This document shows positions 35,046 to 43,939 of a stretch of DNA of 64,000 nucleotides, one piece after another (positions within the stretch are counted from its first letter, which is position 1; every line of letters begins with the position of its first letter). Position numbers and translations under genes: made by a program. Under the pieces are notes generated by a model. The model saw only the letters and a program-made list of their open reading frames with translations. It had not been told where the DNA came from and searched no databases. The stretch is from Pseudomonas sp. RGM2987 (GTDB lineage Bacteria > Pseudomonadota > Gammaproteobacteria > Pseudomonadales > Pseudomonadaceae): assembly GCF_022952855.1 (NCBI RefSeq), contig NZ_JALJDX010000215.1, forward strand, positions 1-64,000, given 5' to 3'.

Positions 35046-36089
35046 ATGCCAAGCGCATTCGAGAGCGTACTCAAAAACAAGAACATGGCTTATCAACCGC
35101 AGGGCAAGGCCATTGCGGGCCAGGCGCCGACCCGTGTCGCATTCGTCTTGATGGACAATTTCTCGATGATGTCTTTCACCGGCGCGGTGGACGCGCTGGT
35201 GACCGCCAACCTGATGAGCGACTCGCCTCTCTATGAAGTGCTGACAGTCGGGGCTTCGGGCCCACAGGTGACCAGTGACCTGGGGATTGTCATTTCCACC
35301 GACATCGAGTTGGCGCAGTTGCCGGAAAACCTCGACGTACTGATCGTGGCCGGAGGCTTTCGGGTGAAGTTGCAGGGCATCGCCACGCTGCGCCGCAAGC
35401 TGCGCGCCAATGCAACCTGCGGGGCGATCCTGGGTGGGCTGTGGAACGGGGTGTTCTTCGTCGCCGATGCCAATCTGCTGGATGGCTACGAATGCGCCGT
35501 CCACCCGGAAAGCCGCGCCATGATGGCGGAGGTCTTTCCCCATGTGAAAGTGTCCAGCCGGGCATACGTGGTGGATCGGGAGCGGGTCAGTTGTGCGGGC
35601 GCGAACAGCTCGCTGCGCATGATGCTCCAGTTGATCAGCAAGACGGGCGGGCAGGCGCTGGTGGGTGCCATCGAGGAGATCCTGCGCTGCGACGAGTCAG
35701 GCGATGACGCGACGGATCTGCCGCCGGTCTTCGTCGAGACGGATCCGACGCTGCCGGAAAGCCTCAAGCTGGCCCTGGAATTGATGTGGCAAAACGTTGA
35801 GGAGCCGTTGACGATCGATGAGCTGGCAGCGTGCGTGAAGATTTCCAAGCGCCAGCTGGAGCGGCGCTTCTGCAGCTTTCTCGGCGCGACGCCGACCCGT
35901 TATTACCTGGAATTGCGCCTGACCCGCGCGCGTCAACTCATCCAGCAGACCAATCGGTCCGTGACGGAAATTGCCGTGGCGACCGGTTTCGTCAGTTCGC
36001 CGCACTTCCAGCGGCGCTTCAGGGATTTCTTCGGCGTACCGCCGGGCAGCTATCGTTCGGCCGCGGCGCGTAAGCAAGCCTTGCGCTGA
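35046..36089 (+). CDS. GlxA-type AraC family regulator
   Basis: 347 residues. A class I amidotransferase-like domain (about 28-215; VAFVLMDNFSMMSFTGAVDA, with the nucleophile position changed in GAILGGLWN) is followed by an AraC HTH pair (ISKRQLERRFCSFLGATPTR and VTEIAVATGFVSSPHFQRRF). This group includes GbdR, SouR and CdhR, which control glycine betaine, sarcosine and carnitine breakdown in Pseudomonas. It fits the neighbouring demethylase and binding-protein genes. A second in-frame ATG (MAYQPQGK, 35085) is also possible. Confidence 0.88.
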   Translation: MPSAFESVLKNKNMAYQPQGKAIAGQAPTRVAFVLMDNFSMMSFTGAVDALVTANLMSDSPLYEVLTVGASGPQVTSDLGIVISTDIELAQLPENLDVLIVAGGFRVKLQGIATLRRKLRANATCGAILGGLWNGVFFVADANLLDGYECAVHPESRAMMAEVFPHVKVSSRAYVVDRERVSCAGANSSLRMMLQLISKTGGQALVGAIEEILRCDESGDDATDLPPVFVETDPTLPESLKLALELMWQNVEEPLTIDELAACVKISKRQLERRFCSFLGATPTRYYLELRLTRARQLIQQTNRSVTEIAVATGFVSSPHFQRRFRDFFGVPPGSYRSAAARKQALR

Positions 36090-36141
36090 AGCCTGGCGAA
36101 CGAGCAACCTCGTTCACCAGGCTCAAGGCTTGCGCCGGGTC

Positions 36142-36864
36142 TCATGGCATTTGCGGCAGTTCCTGAGGCCGTAAATCGAACACCAGCACCTCGGCATCCG
36201 CGCCGTTGCCCAGGGTCAGCGCCTGTTCAGCACGCACCCGCACGCCATCGCCTTCGTTGAGCTGTACACCGTTGAGCTCAACACGGCCGCGGGCCACATG
36301 CACATAGGCATAGCGATCCGCTGCCAGGGTCAGGGTCGCGTTTTCCTCGCCGTCGAACAGGCCGGCATAGACCCGTGCATCCTGGCGCACTTGCAGCGAG
36401 CCATCGGCGCCGTCCGGGGAGATGATCAGTTGCAGGCGACCGCGTTTCTGCCCGGCGCTGAAATGCTGTTGCTGGTAGCGCGGCGTGGCACCCACCACAT
36501 TCGGCACGATCCAGATTTGCAGGAAATGCACCGGCTCGTCCGCGCTGTGGTTGAACTCACTGTGGGCCACGCCACTGCCGGCGCTCATCAGTTGTACGTC
36601 GCCTGGGCGGATGACCGAACCGGTGCCGAGGGTGTCCTTGTGTTCCAGTGCGCCTTCGAGCACGTAGGAAAAGATTTCCATGTCGCGGTGCGGGTGCTGG
36701 CCGAAGCCTTTCGCGGCGGCGACCCGGTCATCGTTGATCACCAGCAGGTCGGAGAAGCCTTGCTCATTGACGTTGCGGTAGCTGGCGAAGGAAAAGGTGT
36801 GGAACGAGGTCAGCCAGCCGTGACGGGCGATGCCGCGGTCCGAAGCTTTGCGAAAGGTCAGCAT
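36142..36864 (-). CDS. Pirin family protein (YhhW-like)
   Basis: 240 residues, a bicupin. The N-terminal cupin shows HPHRDMEIFSYVLEGALEHKD with metal ligands His-x-His and Glu, and a further His in HSEFN; the C-terminal cupin lacks ligands. YhhW-type pirins have quercetin 2,3-dioxygenase activity in vitro, but the biological substrate is unclear. It stands alone and is convergent with the GlxA-type gene. Confidence 0.9.
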   Translation of the reverse strand: MLTFRKASDRGIARHGWLTSFHTFSFASYRNVNEQGFSDLLVINDDRVAAAKGFGQHPHRDMEIFSYVLEGALEHKDTLGTGSVIRPGDVQLMSAGSGVAHSEFNHSADEPVHFLQIWIVPNVVGATPRYQQQHFSAGQKRGRLQLIISPDGADGSLQVRQDARVYAGLFDGEENATLTLAADRYAYVHVARGRVELNGVQLNEGDGVRVRAEQALTLGNGADAEVLVFDLRPQELPQMP

Positions 36865-37064
36865 GATGATTTCTCCTGAGTCAGTGGGCGGTGGCCTGGG
36901 CCGTTCGCCGGGTACAGAAGAAGGTTAATGGTTATCGGATTGAGCAATAAGCGGGTGGAAAGTGAAATACTGTCCGCTTTGAGTGGACAATGTATGAAGT
37001 CTACCCGGTGGTGCTTCGCTTCGACATAATGGAGGGGCCTGATCTACCGGCCGACTTGACCCCT

Positions 37065-37155
37065 TGTGGGAGCGGGCTTGCTCGCGAAGAGGGCATCACA
37101 TTCAACATCTGCATTGACTGCTATACCGTCTTCGCGAGCAAGCCCGCTCCCACAA
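37065..37155. repeat. Paired REP-like repeat (BIME)
   Basis: TGTGGGAGCGGGCTTGCTCG and its inverted partner, about 40 bp apart, in the 364-bp gap between pirin and the next AraC regulator. The rest of that gap shows no gene. Confidence 0.9.
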
Positions 37156-37228
37156 GGGAAGATGCAATCTGTAGATTGTCAGCCGTCAGGCTTCACCGCG
37201 TTTCCCTGGATTTTTTGGCGTTTTACCC

Positions 37229-38179
37229 ATGAAAACCGTTGCAATGGTGCTGTTCCCGGATTTCCTGCTGCTCGACATGGCCGGGCCTCTGGAAGTGTTT
37301 TCCATCGCCAATCGATACCTCGAAGCGAACCAACGTTATCAATTACTGACCCTGGGCACCGAGCGCGGGGCGTTGCGGGCGTCCAACGGCGTGATGGTGC
37401 AGGCCGACATCCATATTGACCAGGCTTGGGCGGCCTACGATGTGTTGTTGGTGCCGGGCGGGCCAGGGGCCTATGACAATCAGCATCCGGGGCTGCATAC
37501 CTGGCTGCGGGCCGCCGCGCAGCGGGCGACACGCTACGGTTCCGTTTGCACCGGTGCCTTCGTATTGGGGGAGGCCGGTTTGCTCGATGGCTACCGCGTC
37601 ACCACCCACTGGCATTACACCGAGCGGCTGATCCGGCGTTTCCCCAAGGCCTTGGTGGAAACCGACAAGATTTTCCTGCAGGACCGGCGCCTGTTCACGT
37701 CGGGCGGCGTCACCGCAGGGATCGACCTGGCGCTGTCCATCGTCGCCCAGGATTACGGACGCAAAGTCGCATTGGATGTAGCCAAGGTGCTGCTGGTAGT
37801 CATGAAGCGCCAGGGCGGACAGGCGCAGTTCAGTCCGTTGGTAGCGGCGATTGGCGCACAGGAGACGGCCGTCACCCGGGTACAGAACTACGTGATGGAG
37901 CATCTTGAGGAACCGTTCACCATCGAGCGCATGGCGGCACTGGCGTCCATGAGTTCGCGGCATTTCGCCCGCACATTCGCCCGCGAAGTGAAGATGACGC
38001 CGATGGAGTTCCTGCAAGGGGCGCGTATCGACCGGGCCCGGCAGTTGCTGGAGGGCACTGACTTGCCCCTCAAGACCGTGGCGTTTCGCAGCGGTTTCGG
38101 CAGTGTGCGGCACATGCGCTCGCTGTTCAGCGAAAAACTCGGCCTGACCCCGGTGCAGTACCGCCAGCAATTCAGTTGA
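37229..38179 (+). CDS. GlxA/FtrA-type AraC family regulator
   Basis: 316 residues. The DJ-1/PfpI-like domain covers about 1-190, with AYDVLLVPGGPGAY and the Cys elbow GSVCTGAFVLGEAGLLDG near residue 110. Two AraC HTHs follow (MAALASMSSRHFARTFAREV; LKTVAFRSGFGSVRHMRSLF). The Cys is kept here, unlike in many regulators of this class. Target genes are unknown; the pirin gene upstream is divergent. Confidence 0.88.
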   Translation: MKTVAMVLFPDFLLLDMAGPLEVFSIANRYLEANQRYQLLTLGTERGALRASNGVMVQADIHIDQAWAAYDVLLVPGGPGAYDNQHPGLHTWLRAAAQRATRYGSVCTGAFVLGEAGLLDGYRVTTHWHYTERLIRRFPKALVETDKIFLQDRRLFTSGGVTAGIDLALSIVAQDYGRKVALDVAKVLLVVMKRQGGQAQFSPLVAAIGAQETAVTRVQNYVMEHLEEPFTIERMAALASMSSRHFARTFAREVKMTPMEFLQGARIDRARQLLEGTDLPLKTVAFRSGFGSVRHMRSLFSEKLGLTPVQYRQQFS

Positions 38180-38365
38180 GTGACAGATGTGTCCGTCCAG
38201 GGCACCGATATGTCCGTGATGCGTCCTGTGCCAGCATTGTTCTCTGGTCGTGGGCTGCCAAGATAGACGCGAACCCTCTGGAAAGGATGCGCAGGAGCCG
38301 GGGTAGACGCGTTTCGATGACCCACGACGCGATGCCACCACCGGTTATCCGGCACTGGATCGCTG

Positions 38366-39832
38366 ATGAACAGTTTCGTCAAACCCGACACCGAACCGGC
38401 GGTGGGCTTCGGCCCGTTTGCCTTCTACCGGCAGCAGCGACTGGTCACCCGCGACGGCGAACCCCTGGCATTGGGCGGGCGGGCGCTGGACATTCTGCAA
38501 GTGCTGGTGGAACACGCGGGGGGTTATGTCAGCAAACAAGCACTGATCACCCGGGTCTGGCCGGACAGCGTCGTCGAGGACATCAACCTGCGGGTACACA
38601 TCGCGGCCCTGCGCCGGGCATTCGTCGATGGGCGCGACGGTTGCCAGTACATCCTCAATGATCCCCGGCAGGGCTATTGTTTTGTCGCACCGGTGATGTC
38701 CACGGCACCGATCGAAAAACACAACCTGCCCGCACGCCTGAGCCCGGTCATTGGCCGCGACAAAGTGCTCGGCCGGTTGCTGGCCGAGGTGCCGCGCCAG
38801 GGCCTGACCACCGTGACCGGCCCGGGCGGTGTCGGCAAATCCACCGTCGTGCTGCGAGTGGCGGAGCTTTTACTCGAACACTTTGACGACGGCGCCTGGT
38901 TTGTCGACCTGACGGCCGTCGCTGATCCCTCCCAGGTCCGCGCCGGCATCGCTTGCACACTGGGTCTTGAGCCCGACGCCTTGAGCCGGCAACTCAAGCC
39001 CCGGCGAATGCTGTTGGTGCTCGATGGCTGCGAACACCTGCTCGACGCCTGCCGCGAGCTGGCCCTGGCGTTACGGGCCGCGGCACCGGGTGTGGCGTTG
39101 TTGTTGAGCAGCCGCGAAGCGCTGAACCTCGCCGGCGAACATGTGGTGCAACTGCCTGGCCTGGCGTTGGCCTCACCCCTTGAGCCAGAGCATCAGCTAC
39201 TGGCATGCCCGGCGGTGCAGTTGCTGGTCGAGCGGGTTGGCGCCCGGCAGCAAGGTTTCAAACCCAGTGACCGCGACCTGGTGGCGGTTGCGCAGATCTG
39301 CCAGCGGCTGGACGGCTTGCCCCTGGCCCTGGAATTGGCGGCCGCCCAGGTCAGCGCCCTGGGCGTGGCCGGGGTGCTGGAGCAGTTGGATCATGGGCTA
39401 TCGTTACTGAGTCACGGGCGACGCACAGCGGTGCCCCGTCACCGGAGCCTGGAAGCGCTGCTGGATTGGAGCTTCGAGCGTCTGGATGCCAATGAGCAGG
39501 TGCTGTTCCAGCGCCTGGCGGTCTTTGATCGGCCTTTTACCGTCAACGCGGTGAAGGCCGTGGTCAGTTGCCCTGAGCTGGATGCCGAGCAGTTGCCATG
39601 GCTACTGTCACGGTTGGCGAGCCAGTCATTGTTGATGGTCGAGCAGTGCGCCAGTGGGGTGCGTTTTCGCTGGCTTCATACCACCCGAGCCTATGCCTTG
39701 GAAAAGCTGCGGCGCAGCGGACATTGGCATTCGTATCATCGGCGTTATGTCCTGCAGGACGCCTGGACGCCGGCTCGTTCAAGCCCCGCAGCGTCCAGAC
39801 AGGGCCTGGAGCAGCGCGTTGGCCTGCACTAG
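38366..39832 (+). CDS. Winged-helix / NB-ARC-like ATPase regulator, short form
   Basis: 488 residues. An OmpR-type winged helix (about 15-110; QALITRVWPDSVVEDINLRV) leads to a STAND-type NTPase: Walker A GPGGVGKST near 152, Walker B-like MLLVLDGCEHL near 214, and LDGLPLALELAAAQ. Compared with the 934-residue paralogue next door it lacks the TPR-like C-terminal half, so it may be truncated or a natural short form. Its last 54 bp overlap the end of the paralogue, convergently. STAND regulators switch on after ligand binding and ATP exchange. Confidence 0.8.
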   Translation: MNSFVKPDTEPAVGFGPFAFYRQQRLVTRDGEPLALGGRALDILQVLVEHAGGYVSKQALITRVWPDSVVEDINLRVHIAALRRAFVDGRDGCQYILNDPRQGYCFVAPVMSTAPIEKHNLPARLSPVIGRDKVLGRLLAEVPRQGLTTVTGPGGVGKSTVVLRVAELLLEHFDDGAWFVDLTAVADPSQVRAGIACTLGLEPDALSRQLKPRRMLLVLDGCEHLLDACRELALALRAAAPGVALLLSSREALNLAGEHVVQLPGLALASPLEPEHQLLACPAVQLLVERVGARQQGFKPSDRDLVAVAQICQRLDGLPLALELAAAQVSALGVAGVLEQLDHGLSLLSHGRRTAVPRHRSLEALLDWSFERLDANEQVLFQRLAVFDRPFTVNAVKAVVSCPELDAEQLPWLLSRLASQSLLMVEQCASGVRFRWLHTTRAYALEKLRRSGHWHSYHRRYVLQDAWTPARSSPAASRQGLEQRVGLH

Positions 39833-42583
39833 GTCGGGTGTGTCGAAGCCTTCGGTGAAGCGGCGATAGACCGAGTCGAGCAATTGCTGCGCCGCCGACT
39901 CGCGACCCTGGCGTTGCCATAGCCGCGCCAGGGACGTGGCGCTGCGCAGCTCCCAGGCCAGGGCGGCTTGATCGCGGGCTATGGCAAGGGCCGCCACCAG
40001 TTGTTCCTCCGCACGGCCGTCAACGCACGGCTCGTTCGTGGCCAGCAGGGTTTCGGCGCCGGCCCGCAGGATTTCTGCCGAGCACCAGCCCGCCGCGCCA
40101 CTGCGGGCGCGTTCGACTTGCGCGTCGTTGACCAGATCGGTGCGTAGGGTCACGACGACATCCCCGATCAACCCGTTGACCGGATTCACCTCAAGGGTGC
40201 CACCGTTGAATGCGCTGTCGTAATGGCGGGCCCAGTGATGAAACAGGATCACCGAATGCTTGGTGGCCTGGTATCGCAACATCTCCAGCCGTTCCCGAGC
40301 CGTGCCATGATCGCCGTTGTAGTGCGCAATCGCGCAGCCGGCCAACGCCAGGGTGTAGCAGATTGAAGTGCCATGGTTGATCTGCAAGGCGATTTGCAGG
40401 GCGAGGTCGGCTGCCCGTCGGGCTCTTTCGGCAAAACCTTGCAGCCAGAGGATGCGCGCCAGGGACGTCAGCGAGGCCACGCTCTGGTCGTACTGTACGC
40501 CGAAACCGTGGGTGAAGCGGCTGAGATGGCCGTTCTGGGCCAGGCGCTGGATGACCTGCTCGGCCTCCTGTCGAGCCGCGCCCTGGTCGCCGGCAAAATG
40601 CAGCGCCAGCACCCGCAGGCGCTGGGCGCTCAAAGACAGCACCGGGTCGCCCTGGGGGCCGAGCCGGTCGAAATCCTGGCTTTGTTCCAGCGCTTGCCGG
40701 TAGTTCCCGCAACTGAGGCTGACCGCCATGTGCCCCGACACCGCCCGCAGTTCGCCGGCGCGGTTCTGGCAGTGCTGCGCCAGTTGCCGAGCGGCGACAA
40801 AGGCGCCGATCGTGGCCGGCGTGCCGCCTTCGGTGTGGTAGCTGAAACTGGCGTGGGCCAGCTCCAGGGCCAGGCTCAGCCGGGGACACGGCGCCGGGCT
40901 GGCCCGCAGCAACTGCCGGGCCTTGGTGACGTAAAGTCCGTGTTCCTTGACCAGTGACAGTTCCTGCCAGAGGGGCAGGGTGCGTGCAGTCAGGCGCACG
41001 GCCACCGTATGCGACCCATCGGGTGCCAGCCCCCGGTCCAGAGCGGCACGGATGTCATCGCGATAGGCCGCGTAGCGCGTGATCCACAGCGGCGTGGGGG
41101 TGGTTTCCCAATCGTTTTCGGCTTGCTCCATCAGCGCCAGGCAACGCTCGGCATGGCGTTCCTGGCTGGCCGCCAGTTCACCGGCGGCGGCGAGTTTTTC
41201 CAAGGCGTAGCTGCGGGTGGTGTCGAGTAGGCGATAGCGCACTTCTTCGTCGCCAACCTCGACGTTTAGCAGTGATTTGGCGACCAGTTGGCTGATGGAC
41301 ACCAGCACCTGGTCGGGGGCGACATGGGGACCAACGATGACGGCTGCGGCAGACGTCAGGTTGAAACTGCCCATGAACACCGCCAGCCGTCGCAGACAGA
41401 TCTGTTCGCACACGGTGAGCAAGGCGAAGCTCCAGTCCAGTGTGGCGCGCAGGGTTTGCTGGCGCGGTGCGACGTCGGTATCGGTGTGTAGCAGGGCTAC
41501 GCTGCCTTGCAGTTGCCGGTGTAGCTCCTCCAACCCGAAGCGGCCCATTTGCGCGGCGGCCAGTTCAATGGCGAGGGGAATCCCGTCCAATCGCTGGCAA
41601 ATGTCCGCCACCAGAGGCACTTCGAGATCAGTGAGTTCGAAATCCTCCTGACTGGCCATCGCTCGCTCGGCAAACAGTTGCAGCGCCGGGTATTCGAGAG
41701 CCGGGTAGCCCTCGATGGGCATCTCACGGGGTGGAAATGCCAGGGAGTCCAGGCGCTGCACGTGCTCGCCTTCGGCCCGCAGGCCTTCACGGCTGGTGGC
41801 CAGGATATGCAGGTGCGGGGCGCCGCGCAGCAGGGTTTCGCACAGCTGGGCCACGGCGTCGATCAGGTGCTCGCAGTTGTCGATCACCAGCAGCAGATGC
41901 CGTTCCTTGAGCTGGCGGGCGATGGCATCCGGCTGATCAGTGTCCGGCAGTGGCAGATCCAGCAGGACGCACAGGTCGGGAGCGATCATGGCTGGATCGT
42001 TGAGCAAGGCCAAATCCAGTAGATAAGTGCCGTCGCGGTAGTGATCGATCAGTCGTTCGGCGACGCGCAGGGCGACGGTGGTCTTGCCGATGCCGCCGGT
42101 CCCGACCAGGGTGATGAAGCGCTTGCGCGGCAGCTGTTCCACCAGGCTCTCCACCACCGCCTGGCGCCCGATCATCCGAGTCCGCCGCAGGGGCAGGTTG
42201 TGGGTCGCTGACGATGGCGCGATGTCCACCAATGGCGCGAGGGGCTCGGCGGACACTGGCGCGACGAAACTGTAGCCGCGCTGCGCCACGGTGACGATGT
42301 AGCGCTGCCCGGCCTGACCGTCCCCCAATGCCTTGCGCAAAGCCGCGACGTGCACCCGCAGGTTGGTGTCTTCCACCACACTCCTGGGCCAGACCCGGGC
42401 GATCAGCTGTTGTTTGCTCACCACCTCTGGGGCGTGCTCGAGCAGCACCAGCAGGATCTCCACGGCCCGCCGTCCCAGGCGCAGCGGTTGCCCGCCCTCC
42501 AGTACCACACGCTGGCGAGGATGGACCTGGTAAGGGCCGAAATGCACCGTCTGTTCGACGGGCAGGGTGAGGGGTTGGCTCAT
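39779..42583 (-). CDS. Winged-helix / NB-ARC-like ATPase regulator with TPR-like C-terminus
   Basis: 934 residues from MSQPLTLPVEQTVHFGPYQV; longer in-frame starts run into the REP-type repeat and are rejected. A winged helix (about 10-110; QQLIARVWPRSVVEDTNLRV) is followed by an NB-ARC-like NTPase (Walker A GTGGIGKTT near 158, LLVIDNCEHLIDAV near 230, LDGIPLAIELAAAQM) and a helical, TPR-like C-terminal half (about 500-930). Similar proteins regulate neighbouring metabolic genes. The divergent alpha/beta hydrolase gene at 42942 is the likely target. Confidence 0.88.
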   Translation of the reverse strand: MSQPLTLPVEQTVHFGPYQVHPRQRVVLEGGQPLRLGRRAVEILLVLLEHAPEVVSKQQLIARVWPRSVVEDTNLRVHVAALRKALGDGQAGQRYIVTVAQRGYSFVAPVSAEPLAPLVDIAPSSATHNLPLRRTRMIGRQAVVESLVEQLPRKRFITLVGTGGIGKTTVALRVAERLIDHYRDGTYLLDLALLNDPAMIAPDLCVLLDLPLPDTDQPDAIARQLKERHLLLVIDNCEHLIDAVAQLCETLLRGAPHLHILATSREGLRAEGEHVQRLDSLAFPPREMPIEGYPALEYPALQLFAERAMASQEDFELTDLEVPLVADICQRLDGIPLAIELAAAQMGRFGLEELHRQLQGSVALLHTDTDVAPRQQTLRATLDWSFALLTVCEQICLRRLAVFMGSFNLTSAAAVIVGPHVAPDQVLVSISQLVAKSLLNVEVGDEEVRYRLLDTTRSYALEKLAAAGELAASQERHAERCLALMEQAENDWETTPTPLWITRYAAYRDDIRAALDRGLAPDGSHTVAVRLTARTLPLWQELSLVKEHGLYVTKARQLLRASPAPCPRLSLALELAHASFSYHTEGGTPATIGAFVAARQLAQHCQNRAGELRAVSGHMAVSLSCGNYRQALEQSQDFDRLGPQGDPVLSLSAQRLRVLALHFAGDQGAARQEAEQVIQRLAQNGHLSRFTHGFGVQYDQSVASLTSLARILWLQGFAERARRAADLALQIALQINHGTSICYTLALAGCAIAHYNGDHGTARERLEMLRYQATKHSVILFHHWARHYDSAFNGGTLEVNPVNGLIGDVVVTLRTDLVNDAQVERARSGAAGWCSAEILRAGAETLLATNEPCVDGRAEEQLVAALAIARDQAALAWELRSATSLARLWQRQGRESAAQQLLDSVYRRFTEGFDTPDLVQANALLQALSGRCGA

Positions 42584-42696
42584 GGTGCTCTCAATGTGCT
42601 TTTCCCGGTGCATGGGCTTTATCCGAGCATGTTCCTCAGGTTTTGCGTTGAGCGCAACGGTGAAGGCGTCTGGCGCAGGCTTTGCGGCGCGCAACC

Positions 42697-42826
42697 GTGG
42701 CGAGGGAGCTTGCTCCCGCTGGGCTGCGAAGCGGCCCTCGAAGTCCGGCTGCTGATCAATCTGACACAGTGAGGTGACAATCCGGGGTTGCTGCGCAACC
42801 CAGCGGGAGCAAGCTCCCTCGCCACA
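42697..42826. repeat. Paired intergenic repeat, GTGGCGAGGGAGCTTGCTCC type
   Basis: Inverted pair with arms GTGGCGAGGGAGCTTGCTCC and its complement, lying between the divergent regulator and hydrolase genes. This is a second dispersed family in this genome, distinct from the TGTGGGAGC type. Confidence 0.85.
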
Positions 42827-42941
42827 AGAGCGGAGGTCATTTAACACTCGGGTTCTGAAAAATTAACAACGTTTAACTCACGCCGCTGTCGCGTCTGACC
42901 GGACCATGAAGGCCTCCCAATCACCGCAAGGAAGTCATGCC

Positions 42942-43763
42942 ATGAGCACCTTCATCACCCGCGACGGCACCGAGATCTACTACAAGGACTGGGGCAGTGG
43001 GCAGCCGGTGGTGTTCAGCCACGGCTGGCCGTTGAACTCGGACAGCTGGGAAGCGCAGATGATGTTCCTGGCATCCAACGGTTACCGGGTGATTGCTCAT
43101 GACCGTCGTGGTCACGGACGTTCCAGTCAGCCCTGGGACGGCAACGACATGAACACCTACGCCGATGACTTGGCCGAGCTGATCGAACGCCTGGACTTGA
43201 AGGATGCCGTGCTGCTCGGCTTCTCCACCGGCGGTGGCGAAGTGACGCGCTACATCGGTCGCCATGGCGCCGCACGCGTCGCCAAGCTCGGCCTGATTTC
43301 AGCGGTGACGCCGTTGATGGTGCGGACCGCGGCCAACCCCGGCGGCTTGCCCGTCGAAGTGTTCGACGGTTTCCGCCAGGCCTCACTGGCTGACCGTTCT
43401 CAGCTATACAAAGATGTGGCCAGTGCCTTTTTCGGCGCCAACCGTCCGGGCGCCAAGGTTTCCCAGGGCATGATCGACTGGTTCTGGATGCAAGGCATGC
43501 TCGCCGGCCACAAGAACACCTATGACTGCATCAAGGCGTTTTCGGAGACCGATCTGACCGAAGACCTGCGCAACATCGATGTGCCAACCCTCGTGGTGCA
43601 TGGCGATGATGACCAGGTGGTGCCCATCGAAGCCGCCGGCATCGCCGCCGCCAAGCTGCTCAAGAACTCCCAACTGCTGGTCTACCCCGGCGCGCCCCAT
43701 GGCCTGACCGATACCCACAAGGACCGGCTGAACGCTGATTTGCTGGCGTTTATCCAGGGCTGA
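42942..43763 (+). CDS. Alpha/beta hydrolase (non-heme chloroperoxidase-like)
   Basis: 273 residues from MSTFITRDGTEIYYKDWGSG; an upstream in-frame ATG is less likely because CAAGGAAG lies just before 42942. The nucleophile elbow GFSTGGGE (Ser near 95), the acid in VVHGDDDQVVP (near 222) and the His in GAPHGLTDTHKDR (near 250) complete the triad; HGWPLNSDSW forms the oxyanion region. Such enzymes hydrolyse esters and can run perhydrolysis. It is likely controlled by the divergent NB-ARC-like regulator. Confidence 0.88.
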   Translation: MSTFITRDGTEIYYKDWGSGQPVVFSHGWPLNSDSWEAQMMFLASNGYRVIAHDRRGHGRSSQPWDGNDMNTYADDLAELIERLDLKDAVLLGFSTGGGEVTRYIGRHGAARVAKLGLISAVTPLMVRTAANPGGLPVEVFDGFRQASLADRSQLYKDVASAFFGANRPGAKVSQGMIDWFWMQGMLAGHKNTYDCIKAFSETDLTEDLRNIDVPTLVVHGDDDQVVPIEAAGIAAAKLLKNSQLLVYPGAPHGLTDTHKDRLNADLLAFIQG

Positions 43764-43806
43764 AGGGGGGGCTTGCCCTAATGCCATGAGGCAAGCACAG
43801 ATTTCA

Positions 43807-43897
43807 TGTGGGAGCGGGCTTGCTCGCGAAAGCGATGTGTCAGTCGACGAAGATGTTGAATGTCGATGCGCCTTCGCGAGCAAGCCCGCTCCCACAG
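43807..43897. repeat. Paired REP-like repeat (BIME)
   Basis: TGTGGGAGCGGGCTTGCTCG and inverted partner between the hydrolase stop and the LysR start. It would be wrongly included in the LysR protein if the earliest in-frame ATG were used. Confidence 0.9.
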
Positions 43898-43939
43898 GGA
43901 CTCCACCGCCCCCTGGAATTCAACAGGATCAAAAAAAAC

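Noticed and set aside
42584..42847. N-terminal extension of the long NB-ARC-like regulator
   Set aside because: The added 88 residues are encoded by the inverted repeat at 42697-42826, and the winged helix begins naturally after the ATG at 42583.
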